A stretch of 64,000 bases of DNA from Acidisoma sp. PAMC 29798 (GCF_030252425.1 NZ_CP126994.1:2847001-2911000); one strand, 5' to 3'. Positions 46,657 through 55,913 are shown, counted from the first letter of the stretch. Translations and numbers: made by a program. The notes: generated from the letters alone by a model not told the origin.

Positions 46657-47235
46657 TCATCTCTGCGCCGGTCGCGTGTCCTCCGGCATCACGCCGTCGA
46701 TCAGGGCCTGGCAATAGGCGAGTGTCGGCCGCCTATCGTTGAACAGAATGCGATACATGATCGGCGCGACGACGTGATCGATGACCGCATCGATGTCGAA
46801 GGCCGTCTCGCCCCGTCCGGTCGCGCGCTCCGCGATGAACCGGATCTGCGCCTCGGTGAAGGCGCAACATTGGCCGATATTATGGCTTTCCGGGTCACCG
46901 CCGAGCACATCGCGGATCATGGCGCGACCGACAGGGGACGCCATCTCCTCCATATATTGCTCCACCCAGACACGCAGATCGGTCTTGACCGCGCCGGTAT
47001 CGGCAGGGTCGCTGATGGGCCGCAGACGCGCGACCGCGACATCGGCCAGAAGCTCCGACAACTCGCCCCACCGGCGATAGATCGTCGAAGGCGTCACACC
47101 GGCACGCGCCGCGATCATGGGAATGGTCAGGTCCGCCCGCGCAGTCTCAGCTTCCAGTGCCCTGACGGCGTCATGGACGGAGGCCTGGATGCGCGCGCTG
47201 CGACCACCGGCCCGAATTCTTTCCGCAACCGCCAT
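46657..47235 (-). CDS. TetR/AcrR family transcriptional regulator
   Basis: A 192-residue repressor. Residues about 15-65 are the helix-turn-helix domain: VHDAVRALEAETARADLTIPMIAARAGVTPSTIYRRWG. The remainder is a C-terminal ligand/dimerisation domain with the WVEQYMEEMASPVGRAMIRDVLGG pattern of the TetR_C_16-like group. It is divergent from an MFS transporter, with two operator-like palindromes between them. The expected model is repression of the pump and of itself, released by the pump's substrate. Confidence 0.9.
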   Translation of the reverse strand: MAVAERIRAGGRSARIQASVHDAVRALEAETARADLTIPMIAARAGVTPSTIYRRWGELSELLADVAVARLRPISDPADTGAVKTDLRVWVEQYMEEMASPVGRAMIRDVLGGDPESHNIGQCCAFTEAQIRFIAERATGRGETAFDIDAVIDHVVAPIMYRILFNDRRPTLAYCQALIDGVMPEDTRPAQR

Positions 47236-47261
47236 GGCCGCCGCCTTCCTCCCCTCACCCG

Positions 47262-47286
47262 CTTAACGCAAACCATTTGCGTTAAG
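47262..47286. promoter_or_regulatory. TetR-type operator 1
   Basis: A perfect 11-bp inverted repeat CTTAACGCAAA and TTTGCGTTAAG around CCA. It lies in the 109-base gap between the divergent tetR-like and MFS genes. A related copy begins 44 bases away. Size and symmetry fit a TetR dimer site. Confidence 0.85.
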
Positions 47287-47305
47287 GATCGGAGGCGCGT
47301 AGAAG

Positions 47306-47330
47306 CTTAACGCACTATATTTGCTTTAAG
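47306..47330. promoter_or_regulatory. TetR-type operator 2 (degenerate copy)
   Basis: CTTAACGCACTATATTTGC followed by TTTAAG shares 20 of 25 positions with operator 1, including the outer CTTAA and GCA half-sites, but its symmetry is weaker. Both are followed by GGATCG. It ends 14 bases before the MFS start codon, so binding here would block the ribosome-site region or promoter of that gene. Confidence 0.75.
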
Positions 47331-47344
47331 GATCGAGGCCGCCC

Positions 47345-48544
47345 ATGTCCAGCACTGCCTTGCCGATCCCCGTCCATCGTGGGGCGATGACCATCTTCGC
47401 CGCTGCTTCTCTGGTGACGATCTTCGCGGGATCGAGCGCACCGACGCCGCTGTATCGCGTCTATCAGCAGATGTGGGGACTGCAGCCCGTCGTGCTGACG
47501 GTGATTTTCGCGGTCTATGCCTTCAGCTTGCTGGCGTCGCTTCTCACCGTGGGTTCGCTCTCCGATTATGTCGGGCGCCGCCCCGTCATCTTCGTCGCGC
47601 TCCTGGTCAGTGCCCTCACCATGGGTCTGTTCGCGACGGCCAACTCCGCCTGGGCATTGATTGCGGCGCGCGTGGTGCAAGGCATTGCGACGGGTGCCGC
47701 GATGGGCACATTGGGCGCCGCCATTCTGGACGCGGATCGCCGCCATGGACCGCTGGTCAATAGCATCATGCCGCTTCTCGGCATGAGTACCGGCGCCTTG
47801 GGGTCGAGCATCCTGGTGGCCTTCGCGCCCGCCCCCACGCATTTGGTCTACGTCATCCTGCTGTTTGTCTTCCTGGTGGAGGCAGCCGTGGTCTGGACCA
47901 TGCCGGAGACCACGCGCCGGCGCCCCGGCGCCATCGCGTCCCTGCGCCCGCATGTCGCAGTGCCGCCACACGTGCGGCAAGCGATGCTGCTGATCACGCC
48001 GGGCAATGTCGCCGCCTGGGCATTGGGTGGTTTCTACCTATCGTTGATGCCGTCACTGCTGCGCGTCGCGACCGGCGCGACATCGCCGCTGGTGGGCGGG
48101 ATCGTAGTGGCGACCCTGACACTCAGCGGCGCCGGTGCAATCGTCATGTTCCGGGATTGGCCGCCGCGCCGCATCCTGCCCATCGGCACGTCCGCCCTCG
48201 CGGTGGGTGTCGCGGTGACGCTGTTCGGCGTCTCCGCACATCGCGTCGAATGGCTCGTGGTCGGCACCATCATCGCGGGATTTGGCCTGGGCGCAGGCTT
48301 CTTCGGCGCTTCCCGCACCATCCTGCCGCTGGCGGGACCGGACGAACGGGCCGGGCTGCTGTCGGCTTTCTATGCCCAGAGCTACCTGGCCTTCAGTATA
48401 CCGGCCATCATTGTCGGCCTGATGGCGCATTCACTGGGTTTAACGCGCTCGACCTATGTCTATGGAACGGCGATCATTCTGCTCGCCGTCATCTCCTTCG
48501 CCGCGAGCGTCACCTCCCTGCGCCGGGTGCGCAGCCTGGGGTAA
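47345..48544 (+). CDS. MFS transporter
   Basis: A 399-residue major facilitator with about 12 hydrophobic segments. The loop between segments 2 and 3 has GSLSDYVGRRPVI, the family signature, and a second block follows segment 4 (VQGIATGAAMGTLGAA). Substrate is unknown; regulation by a TetR-type protein makes drug or metabolite efflux likely. Its ATG lies 14 bases after the second operator copy, with AAGGATCGAGG serving as ribosome site. Length is normal. Confidence 0.9.
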   Translation: MSSTALPIPVHRGAMTIFAAASLVTIFAGSSAPTPLYRVYQQMWGLQPVVLTVIFAVYAFSLLASLLTVGSLSDYVGRRPVIFVALLVSALTMGLFATANSAWALIAARVVQGIATGAAMGTLGAAILDADRRHGPLVNSIMPLLGMSTGALGSSILVAFAPAPTHLVYVILLFVFLVEAAVVWTMPETTRRRPGAIASLRPHVAVPPHVRQAMLLITPGNVAAWALGGFYLSLMPSLLRVATGATSPLVGGIVVATLTLSGAGAIVMFRDWPPRRILPIGTSALAVGVAVTLFGVSAHRVEWLVVGTIIAGFGLGAGFFGASRTILPLAGPDERAGLLSAFYAQSYLAFSIPAIIVGLMAHSLGLTRSTYVYGTAIILLAVISFAASVTSLRRVRSLG

Positions 48545-48546
48545 TC

Positions 48547-50316
48547 CTATCGCAGGCTCGCCAGCGGTGTGTTCAGCCTGAAGACGACTCCGGTGGCGGG
48601 GTAGGCCAGTTCGACGGTCGCGCCTAAGCCTTGCGCCAGGCTGCGCTCGATCAGGCGGGTGCCAAAACCCTGGCGCGTCGGCGGGGTGACGATCGGCCCC
48701 TCCGTCTCCTGCCAGAGGAACCGCAGATGCGGCTCGGTCTTGGTCTCTTCCAGCCACCAGCGCACCGAAATATGCCCCTCGGTCGTGGAAAGCGCGCCGT
48801 ATTTGACGGCATTGGTGGCGAGTTCATGCAGCACCAATGCGAAGGACAAAGCCGCTTGCGGACCCAGGGTGACGTCCGGTCCGTCCACCCGCAGCCGGGC
48901 CGGATCGCCCTGCCCATGCAGCGCCGCCGCACCCTCCACCAAGGCGCGCAGGCTCGCTTCCGTCCAACTGCCCTGCATCAGCACATCATGCGCCTGGGCA
49001 AGCGCCAACAGCCGTGCCGTGAGCGCCTCGCGCATATCGGCCACGGGGCCAGTGCCGCGCAGGGTCTGCGACGTCATGCCCAGCACCACCGCCAGGGTGT
49101 TCTTCACGCGATGCGCCAGTTCCTGCATCAGCAGCCGCTGGCGTTCCTCGGCCTCCTTGCGCTCGGTGATATCCACGGAGGCCCCTGGGAAACGCACGGC
49201 CACGCCATGCGTGTCCCGCACCAAACGACCCCGCGCCAGGACCCAGTGTACAGCGCCGTCGGCATCCACGAGGCGATGCTCATAGGCATAGTCGTCCGCG
49301 CTCTCAGCCGCGAAGAGACGGGCGAGCGCCGCTTCGATCCCGGCCATATCCTCCGGCGGGACATTGACGAGGAAGGCGGAGGTCGGGGCGCCGCGCGCGG
49401 CCACGGCCGGATCGACACCGTAGATCCGCGCCATATTCGCGTCCGAATACATCAGGTCCGTCGTCAGGTCCCAATCCCAGGTGCCGACCATGCCGGCGGC
49501 GTCCAGGGCGAGGCTCAAGCGCGCCTCGCTCACGGCCAATTCCTGTTCGGTCTGGCGTGTGCCCGTCATGTCGCGGGCCACCGCCAGCAACTTCTCAGGC
49601 GTGCCATCCTGGCCCGGAATCGGCGTCACCCGCACGTCCCACCATTTGGGCGTGCCGGCAAAGGTATTGGCCGGGCCCTGGAACTCGCCCATGCCGCCGC
49701 CCCGCGCGACGGCCATCGCCGCCTCAATCGCGACACGCGCCTCATCATCCGAGCCGTTCCGCCAAAAACCGATCCACGGACAGCCGCGCACGGCGTTAAA
49801 ATCGCTGATCTCCATCAACTGGAGGCCGTTCTCGTTCATGAAGAGAATATTGCCGTCGAGGTCGAGCACCTTGATGCAATCCCCCGAGGAGCCAAGGACA
49901 CCCCGTAAAAACTCTGCATCCGCGCGCTGCGCTTCCGCCGCGTTCCGCTGCACCGTCCTGTCGCGCAGGATCTTGATGAAGCCCTGGACGGCGCCGTGCT
50001 CGTCTCGCAACGGCATCATTTCGCCATTCGCCCAGAAGCGGGTCCCGTCCTTCCTCTGGTGCCAGCGCTCGTCGCTGCCGCGGCCCTTCTCCAGGGCTGC
50101 TTGCATCTCGGATTGGGGAATGCCGTGGCGGCGATCCTCGATGGTGAAGAAGACACTGGCGGGCAGACCCACCATCTCGTCCTCCGTCCAGCCGAGGATA
50201 CGCCGCGCACCCTCGTTCCAGCTAATGACGAGGCCATCGAGATCCATGGCGATGATGGCGTAGTCGGTCGCGCTCTCGAACAGAGCTTCGAGGAAACGCT
50301 CGCGGGCAGAGATCAC
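48547..50316 (-). CDS. PAS-PAS-PAS sensor histidine kinase, HWE/HisKA_2 class
   Basis: A 589-residue soluble sensor kinase. Three PAS domains fill residues about 5-385: the first has TDYAIIAMDLDGLVISWNEGA, the second GDCIKVLDLDGNILFMNENG, and the third the SLALDAAGMVGTWDWDLTTD start typical of PAS_3. The phospho-acceptor is in LMQELAHRVKNTLAVVLGM (His near residue 402), then LHELATNAVKYGAL (N box) and WQE with GFGTRLIERSL. No membrane segment. The start is a GTG at 50316 in a GTGA overlap with the TDT transporter gene. No response regulator is next to it. Confidence 0.88.
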   Translation of the reverse strand: MISARERFLEALFESATDYAIIAMDLDGLVISWNEGARRILGWTEDEMVGLPASVFFTIEDRRHGIPQSEMQAALEKGRGSDERWHQRKDGTRFWANGEMMPLRDEHGAVQGFIKILRDRTVQRNAAEAQRADAEFLRGVLGSSGDCIKVLDLDGNILFMNENGLQLMEISDFNAVRGCPWIGFWRNGSDDEARVAIEAAMAVARGGGMGEFQGPANTFAGTPKWWDVRVTPIPGQDGTPEKLLAVARDMTGTRQTEQELAVSEARLSLALDAAGMVGTWDWDLTTDLMYSDANMARIYGVDPAVAARGAPTSAFLVNVPPEDMAGIEAALARLFAAESADDYAYEHRLVDADGAVHWVLARGRLVRDTHGVAVRFPGASVDITERKEAEERQRLLMQELAHRVKNTLAVVLGMTSQTLRGTGPVADMREALTARLLALAQAHDVLMQGSWTEASLRALVEGAAALHGQGDPARLRVDGPDVTLGPQAALSFALVLHELATNAVKYGALSTTEGHISVRWWLEETKTEPHLRFLWQETEGPIVTPPTRQGFGTRLIERSLAQGLGATVELAYPATGVVFRLNTPLASLR

Positions 50317-51482
50317 AGGCTGGTCGATTCGAAATCCTGCGGAATGGATCCTCTGACCAGACAGGGCGAGACGAATAGCGTGCGGCGCCAGGCGCCTTGC
50401 AGGGTGCGGGTCGCGACCATAACCCAGAGCATTGCCAGACACAGAACCAGCACGCCGCCAATGGCGAGGATGAAACCCAGATGGGTTTGCCGGGCCAGCG
50501 CCAGGGTCGCGACGGAATAGACGCCGAGCGGAAAGGTGAGCGCCCACCAGCCGAGGTTAAACGGCATGCCGTGCTGCCGCATTGTCCGCACCGTTGTCAG
50601 CACTGCGAGCATTAGCCACCAGATGCCGTAACCCCAGAGCATGGCGCCGCCGACGATGCCGATGCCCTGCGCCACCTCCCCCACGCCGGGAAGCCCGGCT
50701 TGGGTGAAGACACGCGGCGCGTCCGCACCGAGAAGCAGCAAGCCGAGGGCGCCGGTGCCGATCGGCCCGAGTGCCAGGAAGCCGGAGGCCGCCATCTCCT
50801 TCGGCGGCAGCTTATGCAGCGCCAGCCGCAGCAGGAGAATGACCAGGAAGCTGAGAGCGAGGGGCACCGAAAAGGCCCAGAGAGCGTAGCCGACCACCAG
50901 CAGGCGCAAGGCCGCCTGGGGGTCCACCATATGCGGCACAAGTTGAGCGGCGCTGGCGGCCGCGACTTCGGCCGCGACGATGGGCAGCAGCCAGACCGCC
51001 GTCATCTTCTCCAGGCTATGATCCTGCCGCGTGAACATGAGGAAGGGCACCAGAACGCCGCAGGCCACGGCCAGCACGATATCGACCCAGAGCAGCGCCT
51101 GGGCGATGCCGAGGGCCGCATCCCCGAACAAGGGAACACCGAAGACGATGAAACCATTGACGATCGTCGCCAGGCTCATGGGAATGGCACCGAAGAACAT
51201 CGAGACGACGGAATGGCCGAAGATGCGGCGGGCGCCGTCGAAGAACATCGTCCAGCGCGCCGCATAGAGAGCGCTGAAGGTCACGAACAGAAGGATATTG
51301 GCGAGCCATAGCACTTCGCCGATTGCGTGCAATCCGGGAATGGCAAGCGGATATTGGTTGATCGCCAGGGCGAGAATGCCGGTGCCCATGGTCGCCGTGA
51401 ACCAGTTGGGCGTGAACTGGCGGATGATTTCGCGCAGCCCATCCTGCGGATAAGCACCCGTCGTGGTTGTGGTCACGCTCAT
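50313..51482 (-). CDS. TDT/SLAC1-like transporter (tellurite-resistance/dicarboxylate family)
   Basis: A 389-residue protein with about ten membrane segments of the TehA/SLAC1 family. FTPNWFTATMGTGILALAINQY is the conserved first block, and FFGAIPMSLATIVNGF, a later GVLVPFLMFTRQDHSLEKMTAVWLLPIVAAEV and LRLALHKLPPKEMAASG follow. Members include sulfite or C4-dicarboxylate exporters and anion channels. Its stop codon overlaps the sensor kinase start, so kinase and transporter may be made together; the ligand may be linked, but this is inference. Confidence 0.85.
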   Translation of the reverse strand: MSVTTTTTGAYPQDGLREIIRQFTPNWFTATMGTGILALAINQYPLAIPGLHAIGEVLWLANILLFVTFSALYAARWTMFFDGARRIFGHSVVSMFFGAIPMSLATIVNGFIVFGVPLFGDAALGIAQALLWVDIVLAVACGVLVPFLMFTRQDHSLEKMTAVWLLPIVAAEVAAASAAQLVPHMVDPQAALRLLVVGYALWAFSVPLALSFLVILLLRLALHKLPPKEMAASGFLALGPIGTGALGLLLLGADAPRVFTQAGLPGVGEVAQGIGIVGGAMLWGYGIWWLMLAVLTTVRTMRQHGMPFNLGWWALTFPLGVYSVATLALARQTHLGFILAIGGVLVLCLAMLWVMVATRTLQGAWRRTLFVSPCLVRGSIPQDFESTSL

Positions 51483-51569
51483 CTCATCCGGCCTCCGTGC
51501 CTGTCGCCACCCAAAGCGGGTGAGTCATCATAGGCTACGGCGACGGCTCTGTCAGCGTTACCGGGCTGA

Positions 51570-52877
51570 TCAGCAATCCAGCGTCGTGTCACGCTCCCAT
51601 TGGGTCAGGTGCTGGGCATAGGCGTTCCAGTCCGCGTGCCGCAGCTTGAGATAGCTGCCGACGAACTCGGCGCCCAGGCTTTCGCGCAGCACGGTGGAGC
51701 CTTCAAGGGCGCGCAGCGCGTCCAGCAAGTTCAGCGGTAGGCGCTTCGCGTCCGTCACCGTATGACCGTCGGTATACATGTTGATGTCGAGGCGCGGCCC
51801 TGGATCGCGGCTATTCGCGATGCCGTCCATGCCGGCGGCAAGCAGGCCGGCCTGGAGCAGATAAGGGTTGGCCGCGCCATCCGGCAGGCGCATCTCGAAC
51901 CGGTTGCCATCCGGGATGCGGATCATATGCGTGCGGTTATCGCCGGAATAGGTGACAGAACTCGGCGACCATGTGGCGCCCGACAGGGTGCGCGGGGCGT
52001 TGATGCGCTTGTAGGAATTAACCGTCGGATTGAAGATCGCGCAAAGCGCATCGGCATGCGCAATCATGCCGCCAAGAAAGTTGTAGGCGAGCGCGCTGAT
52101 TCCCAATTCGCCCGAGGAATCCTCAAACAGATTGGTGTCACCCTTCCAGAGGGAGACATGGCTATGGCAGCCGCTGCCGGTCAGTTGCGGAAAGGGTTTC
52201 GGCATGAAGGTCGCGCGCAGACCGTGCTTTTCGGCGATGGAGCGCGCCATGAACTTGAAGAAGACATGCTGGTCGGCTGTCTTCAATCCATCATTGTAGA
52301 TCCAGTTCATTTCGAACTGCCCGTTCGCATCCTCATGGTCGTTCTGATACGGCTCCCAGCCCAGGCCGAGCATGGCGTCACAGATTTCGGTGATGACGTC
52401 ATAGCGGCGCATCAAGGCGGAGGCATCGTAGCAGGGTTTTGCCGCCCGGTCGGCGGGGTCGGAAATCATCTCCCCGTCCGGTGTGGTCAGGAAAAATTCG
52501 CATTCGACACCGGACTTCATGCCGTAGCCCGCGTCGGAGGCCGTCGCCAGCAGGCGCTTGAGCAGATTGCGCGGCGCCTGGGCCACGCTCTCGCCACGCA
52601 TATAAAGATCAGAGGCGAGCCAGCCGACTTCCGGCTTCCAGGGCAGCTGGATCAGGCTCTCCGCATCCGGCATGGCGATGAGGTCGGGATCGGCGGGTGT
52701 CATGTCGAAATAGGCGGCGAAGCCTGCGAAACCGGCGCCGTTCTTTTGCATGCCGCCGATGGCCGAGGCCGGCACCAGCTTAGCCCGCTGCACGCCCAGC
52801 AGATCGGTGAAGGAGATCAGGAAGTATTTGATGCCACGTTCTTTGGCGGCTTCGGAAAGGCTGATGGTGGACGTCAT
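51570..52877 (-). CDS. Type III glutamine synthetase family (GlnT / gamma-glutamylmethylamide synthetase-like)
   Basis: A 435-residue GS-family ligase. SFTDLLGVQRAKLVP, ECEFFLTTPDGE, NDHEDANGQFEMNW and GSGCHSHVSLW are the family's metal and nucleotide blocks; there is no Tyr adenylylation segment of the type I enzyme. This type joins glutamate with ammonia or methylamine. It lies 117 bases from the GlxD-like gene on the same strand, separated by a long hairpin. Given the neighbours, gamma-glutamylmethylamide synthesis is a fair guess, though plain glutamine synthesis is equally possible. Confidence 0.85.
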   Translation of the reverse strand: MTSTISLSEAAKERGIKYFLISFTDLLGVQRAKLVPASAIGGMQKNGAGFAGFAAYFDMTPADPDLIAMPDAESLIQLPWKPEVGWLASDLYMRGESVAQAPRNLLKRLLATASDAGYGMKSGVECEFFLTTPDGEMISDPADRAAKPCYDASALMRRYDVITEICDAMLGLGWEPYQNDHEDANGQFEMNWIYNDGLKTADQHVFFKFMARSIAEKHGLRATFMPKPFPQLTGSGCHSHVSLWKGDTNLFEDSSGELGISALAYNFLGGMIAHADALCAIFNPTVNSYKRINAPRTLSGATWSPSSVTYSGDNRTHMIRIPDGNRFEMRLPDGAANPYLLQAGLLAAGMDGIANSRDPGPRLDINMYTDGHTVTDAKRLPLNLLDALRALEGSTVLRESLGAEFVGSYLKLRHADWNAYAQHLTQWERDTTLDC

Positions 52878-52908
52878 AACAAACCTTTCGATCGGTGCGG
52901 AAGCGAGA

Positions 52909-52980
52909 GGTGGAATACGCTTCGCTTTTCCACCCTACGGCGAGACGCATGTAGGGCGGAAAAGCGAAGCGCATTCCGCC
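52909..52980. repeat. Long inverted repeat (GGTGGAAT...family), copy 2
   Basis: Two 30-base arms, GGTGGAATACGCTTCGCTTT ending CCACCCTAC (52909-52938) and GTAGGGCGGAAAAGCGAAGC ending CATTCCGCC (52951-52980), pair with few mismatches around a 12-base loop. It lies between the GlxD-like and GlnT-like genes. It resembles the repeat at 34062-34131. Confidence 0.8.
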
Positions 52981-52994
52981 ATGGCACGCGAAAG

Positions 52995-54326
52995 CTAAAA
53001 CCCGGCTTTGCCCGGATACCAATCGGTACCGGCGAGCGGAATACGCGCCATTGCGGCGGCTTCCAGCGTCAGGGCCACGAGATCTTCCGGCTCGAGATTA
53101 TGCAGATGGCTCTTGCCACAGGCCCGCGCGATGGCCTGCGCCTCCATCGTCAAAACCGAGAGGTAATTGGCGATACGACGGCCACCGAGCACGGGGTCGA
53201 GCCGCGCGGACAGTTCGGGATTCTGCGTGGTGATGCCGGCGGGGTCGCGACCCTCGTGCCAGTCGTCATAGGCGCCGGCCGTGGTGCCGAGCTTCTGGTA
53301 TTCGGCCTCCAGCGCAGGGTCATTATCCCCGAGCGCGATCAGCGCGGCGGTGCCGATGGCGACCGCATCAGCGCCGAGGGCGAGCGCCTTGGCGACATCG
53401 GCGCCGGTACGGATGCCGCCCGAGACGATCAATTGCACCTGACGATGCAGGCCGAGATCCTGCAGAGCCTGAACCGCCGGACGGATGGCGGCGAGGATCG
53501 GCAGGCCGACATTTTCGATGAACACGTCCTGCGTCGCGGCGGTGCCGCCCTGCATACCGTCCAGCACCACGACATCCGCGCCGGCCTTCACCGCCAGCGC
53601 GACATCGTAATAGGGGCGGCTGGCACCGACCTTCACATAGATCGGCTTTTCCCAGTTCGTGATTTCGCGCAGTTCCTCGATCTTGATTTCGAGATCGTCC
53701 GGGCCGGTCCAGTCTGGATGACGGCTCGCCGAACGCTGATCGATGCCGGGCGGCAGATGCCGCATGGCCGCGACCCGCTGGGTGATCTTCTGGCCGAGCA
53801 GCATGCCGCCGCCGCCCGGCTTGGCGCCCTGGCCGACAACGATTTCAATGGCATCCGCACGGCGCAGATCGGCCGGGTTCATGCCATAGCGCGACGGCAG
53901 ATACTGGTAGACGAGGGTCTGAGAATGCCCCCGCTCCTCCTCCGTCATGCCGCCATCGCCCGTTGTCGTGGACGTGCCGACGAGCGTCGCGCCACGCCCC
54001 AGCGCTTCCTTGGCCTGGCCCGACAGCGCACCGAAACTCATGCCCGCGATCGTCACGGGGATTTTCAACTCGATCGGCTTTTTCGCGAAACGCGTGCCGA
54101 GCACAACGTTGGTATCGCAACGCTCGCGATAGCCTTCGAGCGGATAGCGCGACATGGAAGCGCCCAGAAACAGCAGATCGTCAAAATGCGGAACCCGACG
54201 CTTCGAGCCGCCACCGCGAATGTCATAGATACCGGTCGCTGCGGCGCGCTGGATTTCCGAAATGGTGCTCGGGTCGAAGGTTGCTGAATAACGCGGCCGC
54301 GTGCGGGGTGGCGGGGGATTGTCCAT
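52995..54326 (-). CDS. FMN-binding glutamate synthase family subunit (GlxD / N-methylglutamate synthase large subunit)
   Basis: A 443-residue protein carrying the FMN-binding TIM-barrel domain of glutamate synthase. PVTIAGMSFGALSGQAKEAL is the typical start of the domain, VGQGAKPGGGGMLLGQKIT holds the cluster and cofactor loop, and LDGMQGGTAATQDVF and SGGIRTGADVAKALALGADAV are the barrel's phosphate-binding strands. The ATG at 54326 follows GAGGG and replaces a start at 54569, which would overlap the GlxC gene. It belongs to the three-gene set GlxB-GlxC-GlxD. Confidence 0.87.
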   Translation of the reverse strand: MDNPPPPRTRPRYSATFDPSTISEIQRAAATGIYDIRGGGSKRRVPHFDDLLFLGASMSRYPLEGYRERCDTNVVLGTRFAKKPIELKIPVTIAGMSFGALSGQAKEALGRGATLVGTSTTTGDGGMTEEERGHSQTLVYQYLPSRYGMNPADLRRADAIEIVVGQGAKPGGGGMLLGQKITQRVAAMRHLPPGIDQRSASRHPDWTGPDDLEIKIEELREITNWEKPIYVKVGASRPYYDVALAVKAGADVVVLDGMQGGTAATQDVFIENVGLPILAAIRPAVQALQDLGLHRQVQLIVSGGIRTGADVAKALALGADAVAIGTAALIALGDNDPALEAEYQKLGTTAGAYDDWHEGRDPAGITTQNPELSARLDPVLGGRRIANYLSVLTMEAQAIARACGKSHLHNLEPEDLVALTLEAAAMARIPLAGTDWYPGKAGF

Positions 54327-54333
54327 GCGGCCC

Positions 54334-55032
54334 TCAGTATGCGTTCGCGTTGTCGACATGGAAATGATAGAGGCGCCGCGCCGAGCCAAACAGGCGAAAG
54401 TCCGCAAGGTTGAGATCGGTGATCCCAGCGCGGGCCAGAACCCCTGCCAGAATCGCGCGCTCGGCCTCGCCCATGTCCTTTTCTTCGCAGTCAGAGCCAA
54501 GGCTTTTGACTTCGCCACGCACAAATAGCCGGGCTTCATATAGGCTGTCGCCGAGGGCGTCTCCGGCATCGCCGCAGACCACGAGATTGCCTTCCTGCGC
54601 CATAAAAGCGCTCATGTGCCCGACCGAGCCGCGCACCACGATATCCACGCCCTTCATGGAAATGCCGCAGCGCGCGCCTGCGTTTCCCTCGATGACCAGC
54701 AAACCGCCATGGGCCGTGGCACCGGCCGCCATACTGGCATTGCCGCGCACGCGGACTTCGCCGGACATCATATTCTCGGCAACACCTGGCCCCGCATTAC
54801 CATTGATGGTGATCTTGGCTTGCGAATTCATGCCCCCGGCGTAATAGCCGACGTGCCCCTCAACCACGACGCTCAGCGGCGCGTCCAGGCCGACGGCGAC
54901 CGAATGGCGACCGCGCGGATTGGTGATGTGCCAGGCGGTGCGGTTTGTGTCGCGCGGCAAAGCATGCAGCGTGGTGTGCAGCTCCCGCAGCGATATTTCC
55001 GCGAGATCCGCCGTTTCGCCGATGGCCGTCAT
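54334..55032 (-). CDS. GXGXG-domain glutamate synthase subunit (GlxC-like)
   Basis: A 232-residue right-handed beta-helix protein, corresponding to the C-terminal GXGXG domain of glutamate synthase. Repeated G-x-x-x-G turns such as GHVGYYAGGMNSQAKITINGNAG, GNAGARCGISMKG and GDAGDALGDSLYEA are visible. In the intact enzyme this part packs against the amidotransferase and synthase domains. The ATG at 55032 lies two bases after the GlxB stop; a GTG at 55038 in the same frame also fits. It ends 7 bases before the GlxD start. Confidence 0.85.
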   Translation of the reverse strand: MTAIGETADLAEISLRELHTTLHALPRDTNRTAWHITNPRGRHSVAVGLDAPLSVVVEGHVGYYAGGMNSQAKITINGNAGPGVAENMMSGEVRVRGNASMAAGATAHGGLLVIEGNAGARCGISMKGVDIVVRGSVGHMSAFMAQEGNLVVCGDAGDALGDSLYEARLFVRGEVKSLGSDCEEKDMGEAERAILAGVLARAGITDLNLADFRLFGSARRLYHFHVDNANAY

Positions 55033-55034
55033 GG

Positions 55035-55913
55035 TCACGCCGCACGCTCCCAAACATAGACGCGGCTCGGCTCGGGCTCGAAGATATGGGCGCTGTCGAT
55101 GCCGGGCAGCTTCGTCAGGGCGCGGAACTCAGACCCGAAGGCGACATAGGAGTCGGTCTCGGCCATCACCGCCGGCTTGCAAGCCACGGGATCGCGCAGC
55201 ACGCCGAACCCCGAAGCGGTGCCGACCACGAAGGTGTAGAAGCCATCGAGATCGGCCATCGCACCGTGCAAAGCCTCCTCCAAGGGCGCACCCTGCGCCA
55301 TCCGCCAGGATAGGTATCCGGCGGCGACTTCAGAATCATTGGCCGTCTCGAAAGTCTGGCCCTCGCGAACCAGGTTGCGACGGACGTTATTGTGGTTCGA
55401 CAGCGAGCCATTATGGACCAGGCATTGATCGCGGCCGGTCGAGAAGGGATGCGCGCCGGCGGTGGTGACAGCGGACTCCGTCGCCATGCGGGTATGGCCG
55501 ATGGCGTGGGTGCCGGACATCCCAGGCAGGCCGAAGCGCGCGCTGACCTCACGCGGGCGGCCGACGCCTTTGTAGAGTTCCATGCGGTCACCGACGCCGA
55601 CGATCTTCGTGGCGGGCGACTTCTCACGCAGGATGGCGCGGACGGCCGCTTCCTCGGAGGCCGCAACCGTCAGCAAGGCATGATCGTCGCGGATCTCGAT
55701 CTCAGCGCCGCCACCGATCAGAGCCGGAAGGGTTGCAAAGTCCCCACCACGCAGGGTGAACTTCATGCGGTCCGGCCGCTGATGGCCATAGACCGCGAAG
55801 CCCGCGCTGTCGGGGCCGCGATCGGTCAGGATTTCCAGCATTTCGGAGGTCAGCCGGCCGATCTGCGGCTCAAGCTCGGGCGTTTTCAGAAACAGCCCCA
55901 CAATTCCGCACAT
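55035..55913 (-). CDS. Class II glutamine amidotransferase subunit (GlxB-like)
   Basis: A 292-residue Ntn-type amidotransferase. MCGIVGLFLKTPELEPQIGR places the catalytic Cys at position 2 after Met removal; GHTRMATESAVTTAGAHPFS, the FSTGRDQCLVHNGSLSNHNNVRR loop and NDSEVAAGYLSWRM follow the GlnQ-type pattern. It would release ammonia from glutamine (or, in the methylamine pathway, transfer methylamine from gamma-glutamylmethylamide) for the GlxD subunit. First gene of the cluster, 96 bases after the XRE-cupin regulator. Confidence 0.87.
   Translation of the reverse strand: MCGIVGLFLKTPELEPQIGRLTSEMLEILTDRGPDSAGFAVYGHQRPDRMKFTLRGGDFATLPALIGGGAEIEIRDDHALLTVAASEEAAVRAILREKSPATKIVGVGDRMELYKGVGRPREVSARFGLPGMSGTHAIGHTRMATESAVTTAGAHPFSTGRDQCLVHNGSLSNHNNVRRNLVREGQTFETANDSEVAAGYLSWRMAQGAPLEEALHGAMADLDGFYTFVVGTASGFGVLRDPVACKPAVMAETDSYVAFGSEFRALTKLPGIDSAHIFEPEPSRVYVWERAA

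Noticed and set aside
51762-54287. 841-codon plus-strand frame across the GlnT and GlxD genes
   Set aside because: Runs across two real minus-strand genes and the hairpin between them; its residues show no domain.
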